Source: JBBDIX01 sp050486225 (lineage in GTDB: Bacteria; Actinomycetota; Nitriliruptoria; Nitriliruptorales; Nitriliruptoraceae). Taken from it: 64,000 nucleotides of DNA. This document shows positions 34,582 through 45,658 of the stretch, piece after piece (within the stretch, counting starts at the first letter, position 1; each line of letters begins with the position of its first letter). The notes beneath the pieces are model-generated. The model did not search any database, was not told where the DNA came from, and was given only the letters and a program-made list of their open reading frames with translations. A program made the translations under genes and the position numbers. The stretch spans positions 99,715 to 163,714 of the forward strand of contig JBJHCV010000006.1 of the NCBI GenBank assembly GCA_050486225.1, written 5' to 3'.

Positions 34582-35328
34582 TCACGGTACTACGACCACT
34601 GGCGACGATGGTGCACGTACGTCCACGTGGTCGACGGGCGTGTCACCGAGGTCGTCGAGCACGACACCGATCGCACGCACCTTCTCGTCGATCCGCTCGG
34701 CGCGCCCGAAACGGATCCTGACACCCCGGTCGAGGACCAGGGTCAGTTCGTCGTCGGCCGACGCCTCGTAGACCCGGGTCTGCGCACGCATCGGGCCCGA
34801 CAGTCCTCGCCACACCTGCCACGCGTTGTGCAGGGCAGGACTCTCCGCGACCGACGCCCCGGGCTCGGGCGGGCGCGCGTCGAGTTCGACCACGGGCAGG
34901 CCCTCCAGGGACCCGAGGTCGATGACCACGCCGTCACGGTCGACCAGGACCGCCTGCGACGCGCCGCGCACGGCGAGTGACGGCACCCGTTCCACGACGG
35001 TGACCGTGATCGTGTCGGGACCGGTGCGCGACGCGCTCGCCGTGCGGACCAGGGGCAGCCGCGCCACCTGCTGCGCGATCACCCGGGTGCGGACCGTCAC
35101 CAGCGTCGCCCGCCGCGGCAGGTCCATCGCCGCCACCACCTCGTCGCGGTCGAGTCGGTCGAGTCCGACGATCCGGACGTGGTCCACGTCGACGAGGCCA
35201 CCACGCTCGACCCCGACGACCGCCCCGACGAGCACGGCGGCGAGCAGGCCCCAGAGCACGCGGCGGCGGCGGCGCGTCCGCTGCTCGTCGTGGAGCGCCC
35301 GACGTCGTGCCGCGATCCGGTCATCCAT
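34582..35328 (-). CDS. ftsQ: Cell division protein FtsQ
   Basis: Bitopic divisome protein. The 248-residue protein has a short, very basic cytosolic tail (ARRRALHDEQRTRRRRR), one membrane helix (about 24-40), a POTRA domain (about 45-115, VDHVRIVGLDRLDRDEVV) and the FtsQ beta domain. ATG start at 35328, six bases after murB. It is the last gene before the ftsZ promoter. Confidence 0.93.
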   Translation of the reverse strand: MDDRIAARRRALHDEQRTRRRRRVLWGLLAAVLVGAVVGVERGGLVDVDHVRIVGLDRLDRDEVVAAMDLPRRATLVTVRTRVIAQQVARLPLVRTASASRTGPDTITVTVVERVPSLAVRGASQAVLVDRDGVVIDLGSLEGLPVVELDARPPEPGASVAESPALHNAWQVWRGLSGPMRAQTRVYEASADDELTLVLDRGVRIRFGRAERIDEKVRAIGVVLDDLGDTPVDHVDVRAPSSPVVVVP

Positions 35329-35334
35329 GGCCGC

Positions 35335-36276
35335 TCACCCGGACGGGTCGGCGCCCGGCGACGCCGTGAGGTCCTCTCCGACGACCACCACCTCCGCGTC
35401 GAGGTCGACCCCGTGCACCTCGCGCACGCACCGCCGCACCTGACGGATCAGTTCGGCGACGTCGCCCGCGGTGGCACCGGGGCGCGTGACGACGAAGTTC
35501 GCGTGGCGTTCCGACACCCGGGCGCCTCCGACCGCCCGTCCTCGCAGGCCCGCCCGATCGATGAGGTCTCCCGCCGACCCTCCAGGCGGATTGGTGAACA
35601 CCGACCCGCAGTTGGGTTCCGACAGCGGCTGGTGCTCGCGGCGCCAGGCCCGGATCTCCTCGACCTCACGCCGCAGTTCCGCGGGGTCGCCGGGCTGCAG
35701 GGCGAGGGTCGCGGACACGACGACGGCGTCGTCCGGCAGGGCGCTGCGGCGATAGGTCAGTCCGAGCACCTCAGCGGGCCACGTCTCGCGGACGCCGCTG
35801 CGCAGGCGCACGACGTCGACCTCGACGAGGGACGCAGCCATGTCACCGCCGTGGGCACCTGCGTTCATCCGCACGGCGCCACCGACGGTTCCGGGGACCG
35901 AACTCGCCCACGACAGGCCCGCCAGACCCTCGTCCGCCAGCCGCACCGCCAGCGACGGCAGGGCGTACGCGGCCCCGACCCGGACCGTCGCACCGTCGAT
36001 CTCCAGCGTGCGGAACTCACGACCGAGCAGTACGGCCACCCCGCGGAACCCGCGGTCGGACACCAGCAGGTTGGAACCGCGGCCGACCACGAGCCACGGC
36101 AGGCCGTGCTGGGCGCAGACGCGGCCCACGGCGGCGAGGTCCGGATCCCCATGGGCCGTGACCAGCCATCGGACCGGTCCACCCACCCGCAGGGTGGTCA
36201 GCGACGCCGTGGCGACGTCACGGTCGACGTCGGCGACGCCGGCGGCCCGCAGGTCGTCGGCAACCGCGTCGGTCAT
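35335..36276 (-). CDS. murB: UDP-N-acetylenolpyruvoylglucosamine reductase
   Basis: FAD enzyme that reduces enolpyruvyl-UDP-GlcNAc to UDP-MurNAc with NADPH. The 313-residue protein has TTLRVGGPVRWLV, the FAD-binding GRGSNLLVSD, VPGTVGGAVRMNAGAHG and catalytic Ser/Glu segments (NCGSVFTNPPG). The Tyr loop typical of type I is absent and TYRRSALPD fits type II. ATG overlaps the murC stop (ATGA). In mycobacteria and streptomycetes murB lies outside the division cluster; here it is between murC and ftsQ. Confidence 0.96.
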   Translation of the reverse strand: MTDAVADDLRAAGVADVDRDVATASLTTLRVGGPVRWLVTAHGDPDLAAVGRVCAQHGLPWLVVGRGSNLLVSDRGFRGVAVLLGREFRTLEIDGATVRVGAAYALPSLAVRLADEGLAGLSWASSVPGTVGGAVRMNAGAHGGDMAASLVEVDVVRLRSGVRETWPAEVLGLTYRRSALPDDAVVVSATLALQPGDPAELRREVEEIRAWRREHQPLSEPNCGSVFTNPPGGSAGDLIDRAGLRGRAVGGARVSERHANFVVTRPGATAGDVAELIRQVRRCVREVHGVDLDAEVVVVGEDLTASPGADPSG

Positions 36277-37631
36277 CGACGGGCCCCGAGCCGTTCCAGG
36301 AGTGCAGGGCCGACCTGGGTCACGTCGCCCGCGCCGGTGACGAGGACGAGGTCGCCCGGACGCACGACGTCGACGAGGGTGTCCACCACGTCGGTCAGGT
36401 GTTCGACGTAGTCGACCGTCGCACCGGCGTCCACGGCCGCGTCGGCCACGAGCCTCCCGGACACGCCGGGCACCGGCGCCTCGCTGGACGCATACACGTC
36501 GGTGACCACGACGTGGTCCGCGGCGGCCGCAGCACGTCCGAGTTCCGCGCCGAGCACCTCGGTACGCGAGTACCGGTGCGGTTGCACGACCACGACGACC
36601 CGCCCCGGGTCGAGTGACCGCGCGGCCGCGAGCGTCGCACGCAGTTCGGTCGGGTGGTGCGCGTAGTCGTCCACGACCTGGATGTCGTCGAAGGTCCCGA
36701 GCCGCTGGAACCTGCGCGTCGCCCCCGCGAAGTGCACCAGCCCCGCCGCGGCCGCGTCCAGGTCCACGTCGAGTTCGCGGCACACCGACAGCGCAGCGGC
36801 GGCATTGAGCACGTTGTGGCGACCGGCGACCGACAGCTGGAACCGGGTCACCCACTGCCCGTCGATGCGCAGACGGTGGCCGCCGCCCTCGTCGGTCGCG
36901 ACACGGACGTCCGCGTCGGCGCCGAAGCCGTAGGTCACCACCGGCCCCTCGATCGCTGCACGCAACGTCGTCGCGCCGGGATCGTCCGCGCACAGCACGA
37001 TCGGGGCACCGACGGCACGCCGGTCGGCCAGCGCCCGAAACGCCTCGAGCACCGCATCCAGATCCCGGAACTCGTCCGGATGGTCGAACTCGACGTTGGT
37101 CACGACGGCCACGTCGGGTCGGAAGACGAGGAACGAACGATCGGACTCGTCCGCCTCCGCGACGAACACGGGGTCCGAACCCGCATGGGCATTGGTCCCG
37201 CTCTCGTTGAGCGACCCGCCGATGGCGAAGCTCGGGTCACGCCCGGCTGCCTGGAGGGCGACGACCGTCATCGACGTCGTCGTGGTCTTGCCGTGGGTGC
37301 CCGCGACCAGCACCGCACGGTCACCCTCCATGAGTTCGGCGAGCATCTCTGCGCGACGCCGGACCGGACGCCCGGTCCGGCGGGCCTCGACGATCTCCGG
37401 GTTGTCGGCGGCGACGGCCGTGGAGGTGACGACCACGTCCGCCCCGGCGATGTTCGCGGCGTCGTGACCGATCGTCACGTCGGCACCGAGCGCCCTCAGC
37501 TCGTCCAGCGCACGACCGTCCCGCAGGTCCGATCCTGTCACCTGTCGTCCCCGCTGGAGCAGGATCCGGGCGATGCCCGACATTCCCGCTCCACCGATAC
37601 CCACCAGGTGGACGACACGCTCGTCGGTCAT
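36273..37631 (-). CDS. murC: UDP-N-acetylmuramate-L-alanine ligase
   Basis: Adds L-alanine to UDP-MurNAc with ATP. The 452-residue Mur ligase has the N-terminal UDP site HLVGIGGAGMSGIA, ATP loop AGTHGKTTTT, EADESDRSF (Mg site) and the C-terminal DDYAHHPTELRATL. ATG at 37631 overlaps the murG stop (ATGA), and the stop overlaps murB. Length is normal for the family. Confidence 0.97.
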   Translation of the reverse strand: MTDERVVHLVGIGGAGMSGIARILLQRGRQVTGSDLRDGRALDELRALGADVTIGHDAANIAGADVVVTSTAVAADNPEIVEARRTGRPVRRRAEMLAELMEGDRAVLVAGTHGKTTTTSMTVVALQAAGRDPSFAIGGSLNESGTNAHAGSDPVFVAEADESDRSFLVFRPDVAVVTNVEFDHPDEFRDLDAVLEAFRALADRRAVGAPIVLCADDPGATTLRAAIEGPVVTYGFGADADVRVATDEGGGHRLRIDGQWVTRFQLSVAGRHNVLNAAAALSVCRELDVDLDAAAAGLVHFAGATRRFQRLGTFDDIQVVDDYAHHPTELRATLAAARSLDPGRVVVVVQPHRYSRTEVLGAELGRAAAAADHVVVTDVYASSEAPVPGVSGRLVADAAVDAGATVDYVEHLTDVVDTLVDVVRPGDLVLVTGAGDVTQVGPALLERLGARR

Positions 37632-38767
37632 GACCACCCCCGCCGAAGGTCGACCGTCGACTGCACGAGACGTGCAACGTTGTCCGCGGCATCGCGGCGA
37701 CCGAAGGTTCGGGCGGCCAGCGCCATGCGGTCGAGAGCGATGCGCGAGTCGATCAGCGGCTTGACGGCGCCGACCAGGGACCGGCCGTCGAGGGCACGAT
37801 CCTCGATCACGACGGTTCCCCCCGCACGCTCGAGGGCCCGGGCGTTCTCCATCTGGTGGTCCGCGGTGGCATGGGGATACGGGACCATCACCGAGGGGAT
37901 GCCGAGCGCCGTGAGTTCGGCGAGCGACGTCGCACCCGCCCGACACACGACGACGTCCGCCGCGGCGTAGGCGTCCGCCATCGAGTCGATGAAGTCGACG
38001 ACGGACGCGTGGGGCCCACGGTGTCGTTCTCGCGTGCGCGCCCACATGGTCGCCGTGCTCTCGAAGTTGGCGCGGCCCGTCGCGTGCAGGATCTGGAGTT
38101 CGGCGTCCCCCCACAGATGGTTGGCCGCGAGGATCGCACGGTTGATGGAGCGTGCGCCCTGGCTGCCTCCGAACACCAGCAGTGTGGTGCGGTCGGGGCG
38201 CAACCCGAACCGTTCGCGAGCTTCGGCACGCGCCGCGTCACGGTCGAGACGCAGGATCTCCTCGCGTACGGGATTGCCGGTGACCGCGCACCGTTCGGCC
38301 CGACGGAAGGACAGCACGGTGCTCGGGATGCTCACCGCGATCCGGTCGGCCCAGCGTGAGGCCATGCGGTTGGAGAGTCCGGGCACGGCGTTCTGCTCGT
38401 GCACGACCAGGGGCAGCTGCAGTCTCCAGGCTGCGCGTGCGGCCGGGTAGGCGACGAACCCACCGAACGCGACGACACCCACGACCTGCTCGTCGCGCGC
38501 GTACTGCATGCAGCGACGCACCTCCCGGCGGGTCGCGAGCGGGACGCTGAGCAGCCGCGGGGACAGGCGCCGGGGCACCGAGACCGGGTGGGTCTCGAGG
38601 AAGCGGAACCCCGCCTCCGGCACCAGGGTCGCCTCGAGCCGGTTCGGCGACCCCACGAACACCGGCTCGAGTTCCGGGTCGAGTCGCTGCAGGGCGTGTG
38701 CGACCGCGATCGCGGGAAACACGTGCCCGGCGGTTCCTCCGGCAGCGAACAGGACCCTGCGCGTCAC
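37628..38767 (-). CDS. murG: MurG glycosyltransferase (lipid II formation)
   Basis: Transfers GlcNAc from UDP-GlcNAc to lipid I at the inner face of the membrane. The 379-residue GT-B protein has AAGGTAGHVFPAIAVA, HEQNAVPGLSNR, VFGGSQGARSINRAI and the nucleotide-sugar site SLAELTALGIPSVMVPYPHATADHQ in outline. GTG overlaps the ftsW stop (GTGA). It sits between ftsW and murC, the usual order. Confidence 0.97.
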   Translation of the reverse strand: MTRRVLFAAGGTAGHVFPAIAVAHALQRLDPELEPVFVGSPNRLEATLVPEAGFRFLETHPVSVPRRLSPRLLSVPLATRREVRRCMQYARDEQVVGVVAFGGFVAYPAARAAWRLQLPLVVHEQNAVPGLSNRMASRWADRIAVSIPSTVLSFRRAERCAVTGNPVREEILRLDRDAARAEARERFGLRPDRTTLLVFGGSQGARSINRAILAANHLWGDAELQILHATGRANFESTATMWARTRERHRGPHASVVDFIDSMADAYAAADVVVCRAGATSLAELTALGIPSVMVPYPHATADHQMENARALERAGGTVVIEDRALDGRSLVGAVKPLIDSRIALDRMALAARTFGRRDAADNVARLVQSTVDLRRGWS

Positions 38768-40167
38768 GAGTGACCTCCACGGCGTGTGTCGTGCGGTTCC
38801 GCGGACCGACGTGCCGGGACGTCGGTCCGCGCGATCGAGGCAAGGATGCCAAGTGCCGTGAGCGTCACGAGCAGGGACGACCCACCAACGGACACCAACG
38901 GCAGCGTCACCCCGGTGATCGGCAGCAGGCCCGTCACCGTGCCGATGTTGACCAGCGCCTGCCCGACGATCCACGCGGTGATGGCGAAGGCGACCGTTCG
39001 ACCGAACGCATCCGAGACACGGTAGGCGATCCGCAGACCGAGCCCCAGCAGCGCGGTGAACAGGACGAGCACGCACAGCGCCCCGAGCAGGCCCAGTTCC
39101 TCCCCGATGATCGCGAAGATGAAGTCGGAGTCCGGGTTCGGGATGAAGTGCCACTTGCCTCGAGACTCCCCCAGACCCAACCCGAGAAGGCCTCCCGAAC
39201 CCAGCGCGTAGCGCGACTGCAGCAACTGGAAACCGCCGTCGAACGGTGAGGTCTCGGGTGCCAGCCACCCGGTGATCCGCTGCATGCGGTACGGCGCGAC
39301 CACGGTGAGCAGCGCGATGAGCGCCACACCGCCCAGCGCGAACCACCCGACCATGCGCCCCGGCAGGCCCTCGACCCACAGCACGGCACCCACGACGCCC
39401 GCGACCAGGATCGCCGTGCCCAGGTCCGGCTGCAGCATCACGAGCAGCCCGATGATCCCGAGCAGTGGCAGCGCAGGCGTGAGCAGGCTCGTGAGGTCGT
39501 GCACCGTGCCGTCGGGAGGTCGTCGGCGTTCGTACACGTGTGCCAGCCACAGCAGGACGGCCAGCTTTGCGGCCTCGGACGGCTGCACGGTGACCGGCCC
39601 CACACCGATCCACCGTTGCGCTCCGTACTGGGTGACGCCGACGGACGGAACGAGCACCAGGACCAGACCGACGATCGAGACGACCAGCATCGGCAGCGAC
39701 AGGGGTCGCCACCAGTGATGGGGCAGCTTCGCGGCGACGGTGAACGCGACAGCGCCGAGCACGGCCCACGTGGACTGTCGGCGGAACACCCGGAACGCAT
39801 CGCCGGAGGCGGCGGCGTCGACGAACGACGCGGAGAAGCTCATGACCAGCCCGAACACCACGAGCAGCACCGTGACGATCGTGAGCGCCGTCCCCTCGGC
39901 GCTCCACTGGCCCCGACGCGGCGGTGGCGAGGCCACGGGTTCGGGCCGGTCGCGCCGCACCGGGGCGCGGCGCGCCGGGACACGCTCCGCGAGCCGGGTT
40001 CGGGTCACCGAGCGCTGTGCCGCGACCCGGGACCGTCGTGACGCACGGCGATCGCGCGCCGAGCGTCGCCCGGAGCCCGACGTCGACGAGGAACGAGTGC
40101 CGGTGCGCGGGGCCGTGGGCGACACGGACGCTGGTGTCGGTCGGGAACGTGGTCGGCGAGGGTTCAT
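38764..40167 (-). CDS. ftsW: Peptidoglycan polymerase FtsW (SEDS family) with long basic N-tail
   Basis: Septal glycan polymerase that works with PbpB. The 467-residue protein has about ten membrane helices from residue 93 on. SEDS motifs are clear: YGAQRWIGVGPVTVQPSE, MLQPDLGTAI, SRYALGSGGLLGLGLG and the GEELGLLG loop, plus PLVSVGGSSL near the end. The first 90 residues are a cytosolic tail rich in Arg and Ser (SSSTSGSGRRSARDRRASRR), which is longer than usual. The ATG overlaps the murD stop (ATGA), supporting that the tail is real. Confidence 0.95.
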   Translation of the reverse strand: MNPRRPRSRPTPASVSPTAPRTGTRSSSTSGSGRRSARDRRASRRSRVAAQRSVTRTRLAERVPARRAPVRRDRPEPVASPPPRRGQWSAEGTALTIVTVLLVVFGLVMSFSASFVDAAASGDAFRVFRRQSTWAVLGAVAFTVAAKLPHHWWRPLSLPMLVVSIVGLVLVLVPSVGVTQYGAQRWIGVGPVTVQPSEAAKLAVLLWLAHVYERRRPPDGTVHDLTSLLTPALPLLGIIGLLVMLQPDLGTAILVAGVVGAVLWVEGLPGRMVGWFALGGVALIALLTVVAPYRMQRITGWLAPETSPFDGGFQLLQSRYALGSGGLLGLGLGESRGKWHFIPNPDSDFIFAIIGEELGLLGALCVLVLFTALLGLGLRIAYRVSDAFGRTVAFAITAWIVGQALVNIGTVTGLLPITGVTLPLVSVGGSSLLVTLTALGILASIARTDVPARRSAEPHDTRRGGHS

Positions 40168-41558
40168 GCGGTCACCCCGTGGGCACGACCGGACACGACC
40201 TCGGTGACCACTGCCGCGAACGACTCGCCCCGGTCGCGGTAGTCGCGGAACTGGTCGAACGACGCGCACGCGGGTGCGAGCAGCACCGTGTCCCCGGGTC
40301 GCGCGATGCTGGCTGCCTCCCGGACCGCGACGTCGAGACGTTCCACGACCGTGGCGGGAACCCCGTGCGTCCCACACACCTCGGCCAGCTCCCGTGCGCT
40401 GGACCCGATGAGCAGCGCGTGACGAACCGTCGCCAGGTGCGGACCGAGCTGGCCGAGGTCCACGCCCTTCGCCACTCCCCCGGCGATCCAGACGATCGAG
40501 TCGGCGCTCGCGAGCGCCGCCCGGGCGGCGTGCGGGTTGGTGGCCTTCGAGTCGTCGACCCATCGCACGCCCTCGGCGACCGCGACCACCCGACCCCGGT
40601 GCGCGCCGGGAGTCCACGTGCGGGCGACCCGGGCCACGGCGTCGACGCCGACACCGACGAGTCGCGCGGCGGTCGCCGCAGCGCACAGGTTGGAGACCTG
40701 GTGCCTCGCCGGCGACGCGAGCTCGGCCACCTCGACGACCGGCCGAGCGACACCCTCGACCGTGCAGACCAGGCGACCGTCGACCACGCCGACACCTCGG
40801 GCGACACCGTGTCGTGTGCTGAACGACGCGAGCTCGGCCGGAGCCAGGCGGTCCCGCAGGTCCATCGTGACGGGATCGTCCTCGTTCGCGATCGCCCAGT
40901 CCCCGGCGACCTGCGCCTCCCAGATCCTGGCCTTGGCGTGTGCGTAGGCGTCGAGGTCTGCGTGCCAGTCCAGGTGGTCCGCCGACACGTTGAGCAGCAC
41001 CCCGACGTGACACCGCATGAGGCCCGCGAACCTGAGCTGGAAGCTCGACAGCTCCGCGACGAGCAGCGTGTCCTCGTCATGCTCCAGCACGGCGTCGGAC
41101 ACGGTCAGCCCGATGTTCCCGCAGGCGACCGCCGACCGACCAGCCGCGACGAGGATGGCCTCGAGCAGTTCGGTCGCCGACGTCTTGCCGTTGGTGCCGG
41201 TGACGGCGAGCACGGTCCGGGGCCGCAGTGCCAGCGCGAACTGGGGTTCCGACCAGACGGGGAGCCCCGCGGCCTCGGCACGGCGCAGCAGGGGGTCGTG
41301 CTCCGCGATCCCCGGCGACGGCACGACGAGGTCCACGTCCAGGTCGGCGGGATCGAGGTCGGGGTCGACACGCACGGCATGCCCGAGACCGCGCATCGCC
41401 GCGTGACCTTCGTGCGACTCGTCTCGGTCGACGACGACCACCTCGATGTCGTGTGCGGTGGCGACCCGCACGGCACCCAGCGCCGAGGCGCCCACGCCCG
41501 CCACGAGGACCCGCCGCAACGTGGCGACGTCCACGGGGTCAGGAGACGACCAGGTCAC
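40164..41558 (-). CDS. murD: UDP-N-acetylmuramoyl-L-alanine-D-glutamate ligase
   Basis: Adds D-glutamate to UDP-MurNAc-L-Ala. The 464-residue Mur ligase has an N-terminal nucleotide fold (VLVAGVGASALGAV), ATP loop VTGTNGKTSATELL, LSSFQL, NVSADHLDWH and WVDDSKATNPHAA. The GTG start at 41558 overlaps the mraY stop (GTGA); an earlier ATG would lie deep inside mraY. The stop overlaps ftsW. Confidence 0.96.
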   Translation of the reverse strand: MTWSSPDPVDVATLRRVLVAGVGASALGAVRVATAHDIEVVVVDRDESHEGHAAMRGLGHAVRVDPDLDPADLDVDLVVPSPGIAEHDPLLRRAEAAGLPVWSEPQFALALRPRTVLAVTGTNGKTSATELLEAILVAAGRSAVACGNIGLTVSDAVLEHDEDTLLVAELSSFQLRFAGLMRCHVGVLLNVSADHLDWHADLDAYAHAKARIWEAQVAGDWAIANEDDPVTMDLRDRLAPAELASFSTRHGVARGVGVVDGRLVCTVEGVARPVVEVAELASPARHQVSNLCAAATAARLVGVGVDAVARVARTWTPGAHRGRVVAVAEGVRWVDDSKATNPHAARAALASADSIVWIAGGVAKGVDLGQLGPHLATVRHALLIGSSARELAEVCGTHGVPATVVERLDVAVREAASIARPGDTVLLAPACASFDQFRDYRDRGESFAAVVTEVVSGRAHGVTA

Positions 41559-42589
41559 AGCACCGGTCCGATCCGGCCGAACCACTCCGCGTAGAACACC
41601 CCGAGGCCCAGGGCGACGCCGATGCCGGCGATGATCCAGAAGCGCACCATGATGGTGATCTCCTGCCATCCCTTCAGTTCGAAGTGGTGGTGGATCGGCG
41701 CCATCCGGAACAGTCTTCGACGCGTCGTGCGGAACACGGCCACCTGCAGGATGACCGACACGGTCTCCATGACGAACAGTCCACCGAGCAGCACCAGGAG
41801 CAACTGGGTGTTGGTCGCCACCGCGATGGCGGCGAGCAGGCCTCCGAGCGCCAGCGATCCGGTGTCACCCATGAAGATGCGGGCAGGTGGCGCGTTGTGC
41901 CACAGGAACCCGGCGCACGCCGTCAGGGCAGCGGCGGAGATGATCGCGACGTCCAGCGCCTGGCTCGCACCCAGCGGGTAGGCGTCGGCGTTCCGGAACT
42001 GCCAGAAGGCGATGAGCGTGTAGGCGCCGAACACGAGCGCCGCCGATCCGGCAGCGAGGCCGTCGAGGCCGTCGGTCAGGTTGACGGCGTTCGAGAACCC
42101 GGTGAGCAGCAGGAAGATCCACAGTGCGAACACCCAGCCGGGCACGTCGAACGCGATGTCTCCGACCACCGAGATGTTCTGCGGGATGCCGCCCACGAGC
42201 GGTCCAAGCCATGCGAACCCACCGGCGATCACGGCCTGACCCGAGAACTTCATGACCTTGTTCAGGCCGAGGTTGCGCTGCATGCGCAACTTGATGAGGT
42301 CGTCGGCGAACCCGACGGCGGCCATCGCGACGAACGTGCCGAGGATGAGCAGTCCCGTCGCGGTCAGGCGCGTCGACCCCAGGTGCGCGAACAGGAACGC
42401 GGCCACGGCGCCCAGCACGATGACGGCACCACCCATCGTGGGCGTGCCCGCCTTGGACTGGTGCGACTCGGGCCCCTCGTCGCGGATCGGCTGGCCGAAC
42501 CCGTTGTCACGGAACCACGCGATGGCGATCGGCGTCCCCGCCAACGCGATGACGAAGGCGATGGTCCCTCCCAGCAGGATGGCGATCAT
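41555..42589 (-). CDS. mraY: Phospho-MurNAc-pentapeptide transferase MraY
   Basis: Polytopic membrane enzyme that makes lipid I from UDP-MurNAc-pentapeptide and undecaprenyl phosphate. The 344-residue protein has about ten helices, the Asp pair in VGFADDLIK, NLTDGLDGLAAG and the loop IHHHFELKGWQE, all catalytic landmarks. ATG overlaps the murF stop (ATGA). Confidence 0.98.
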   Translation of the reverse strand: MIAILLGGTIAFVIALAGTPIAIAWFRDNGFGQPIRDEGPESHQSKAGTPTMGGAVIVLGAVAAFLFAHLGSTRLTATGLLILGTFVAMAAVGFADDLIKLRMQRNLGLNKVMKFSGQAVIAGGFAWLGPLVGGIPQNISVVGDIAFDVPGWVFALWIFLLLTGFSNAVNLTDGLDGLAAGSAALVFGAYTLIAFWQFRNADAYPLGASQALDVAIISAAALTACAGFLWHNAPPARIFMGDTGSLALGGLLAAIAVATNTQLLLVLLGGLFVMETVSVILQVAVFRTTRRRLFRMAPIHHHFELKGWQEITIMVRFWIIAGIGVALGLGVFYAEWFGRIGPVL

Positions 42590-44000
42590 GGCTGCGCCAC
42601 CTGCCGCTCGTCGGACGAGTCGCGGCCGGCAGACCCGGCGCGTCCGGTCAGCGCGTCGACCACCCGGTCGAGGCCGGCGACCCGCGACGCCTTGACCAGC
42701 ACCACCTGCCCGACGGGCGGATCCCGCCGGAGCAGGTCGATGGCGTCGTCGACGGTCGCTGCGGCCAGGGCACGCGTCGCCGACGGCAGGCCCTCCACCC
42801 CGTCGGTGATGCCTGCAGCGTCGGCTCCGACGACCACGACGCGGTCGACCCCGACGGCTCGGCAGTGCTCGCCGATCGCGACGTGCTCGGCGTGCGCGGC
42901 GGCACCCATCTCGGCCATCACACCGAGCACCGCCGTCGTCCCGCGACCGGCAGCCAGGTCGACCAGTGTGTCCAGGGCTGCGCGCACCGAGGTCGGGTTG
43001 GCGTTGTAGGCGTCGTCGAGGACGGTGACCCCACCAGCCTGAAGGACCTGGCCTCGCCAGGCACTCACCCGGGCGGACTCGATCGCTGCGGCAGCGGCGT
43101 CGACGCGTCCGTCGACCTGACCACAGGCGGCGAGCGCGAGCAGGACGTTGATCACCTGGTGGCGTCCCGGCAGGGGCGCACGCACCTCGACGTCACCCCA
43201 GGGCGTGTGGGCGGACACCACGGCATGGGCCGAGGGGTCGAGACGGACCGACCCCACACCGACGTCGACGTCGGTCGCGTCCGGCTCTGCCGACACGCGG
43301 ACCACGGCGGGCGCCACAGCGGCCATCGCCGCGACGCGCGGGTCGGCGACGTTGAGCACCGCGACCCCGTCGGGTCCGAGTGCCTCGACGAGTTCCTGCT
43401 TGGTCCGAGCGATCGCCTCGATGTCCCCGAAGGGACCCAGATGCACCGGCGCCACGGCGGTGACGATCGACACGTCTGGTTCGACGAGGGCCGCGAGGGG
43501 CGCGATGTCCCCGACGTGGCGGGCTCCGATCTCTGCGACGAGCACGTCGGAGTCGGACTCGAGGCCGAGGAGGGTGAGCGGCACCCCGACCTCGTTGTTG
43601 AACGACGCCTGGGACGCGTGCACCACGTGGTTCGCCGCGAGACCCTGCGCGACGAGGTCCTTGACCGTCGTCTTGCCCACCGACCCGGTCACGGCGATCG
43701 TCACGGGATCGACGCTGCGACGCACCGCGTTGCCGAGGAGGCCGAGCGCCTCCCGCGTGTCCTCGACCAGCACGTGGGCGACGTCCACGACTGGCGGGTG
43801 TTCGACGAGCACGGCAGCCACGCCCGCCCGCACCGCGTCGGCGACGAAGTCGTGACCGTCGTGCCGGTCACCTCGAAGTGCGGCGAACAGGACGTCAGGG
43901 CCGGCGTCGCGCGAGTCGGTCGTCACCTGCCGCACGGTGCGTCGCGGGTCCGAGGTGGAGCCTCCGCAGGTCTCCGCGATCCTGCCGAGTGACATCTCGA

Positions 44001-44004
<4 letters not shown>
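42586..44004 (-). CDS. murF: UDP-MurNAc-tripeptide-D-Ala-D-Ala ligase
   Basis: Adds the D-Ala-D-Ala dipeptide, completing the UDP-MurNAc-pentapeptide. The 472-residue ligase has TTDSRDAGPDVLFAALRG at the N-terminus, ATP loop VTGSVGKTTVKDL, FNNEVGVPLTLL, EIGARHVGDI and LDDAYNANPTSVRAAL. The ATG overlaps the murE stop, and the stop overlaps mraY, both as ATGA. Confidence 0.97.
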
Positions 44005-45506
<1,502 letters not shown>

Positions 45507-45658
45507 GGTGCTCCTCGGGGTCATGGTCCGGGCACGGCACACGCGTACCCACACGGCCGCCGTCGCCGCTCGGTCGAGCGTAACGCCACGACCTGCTGCG
45601 TCCGTGCACCCTCGAACGGGTCCAGACGGCCGGTGCAGGGCGTTGCGTGCCCGTCGGG

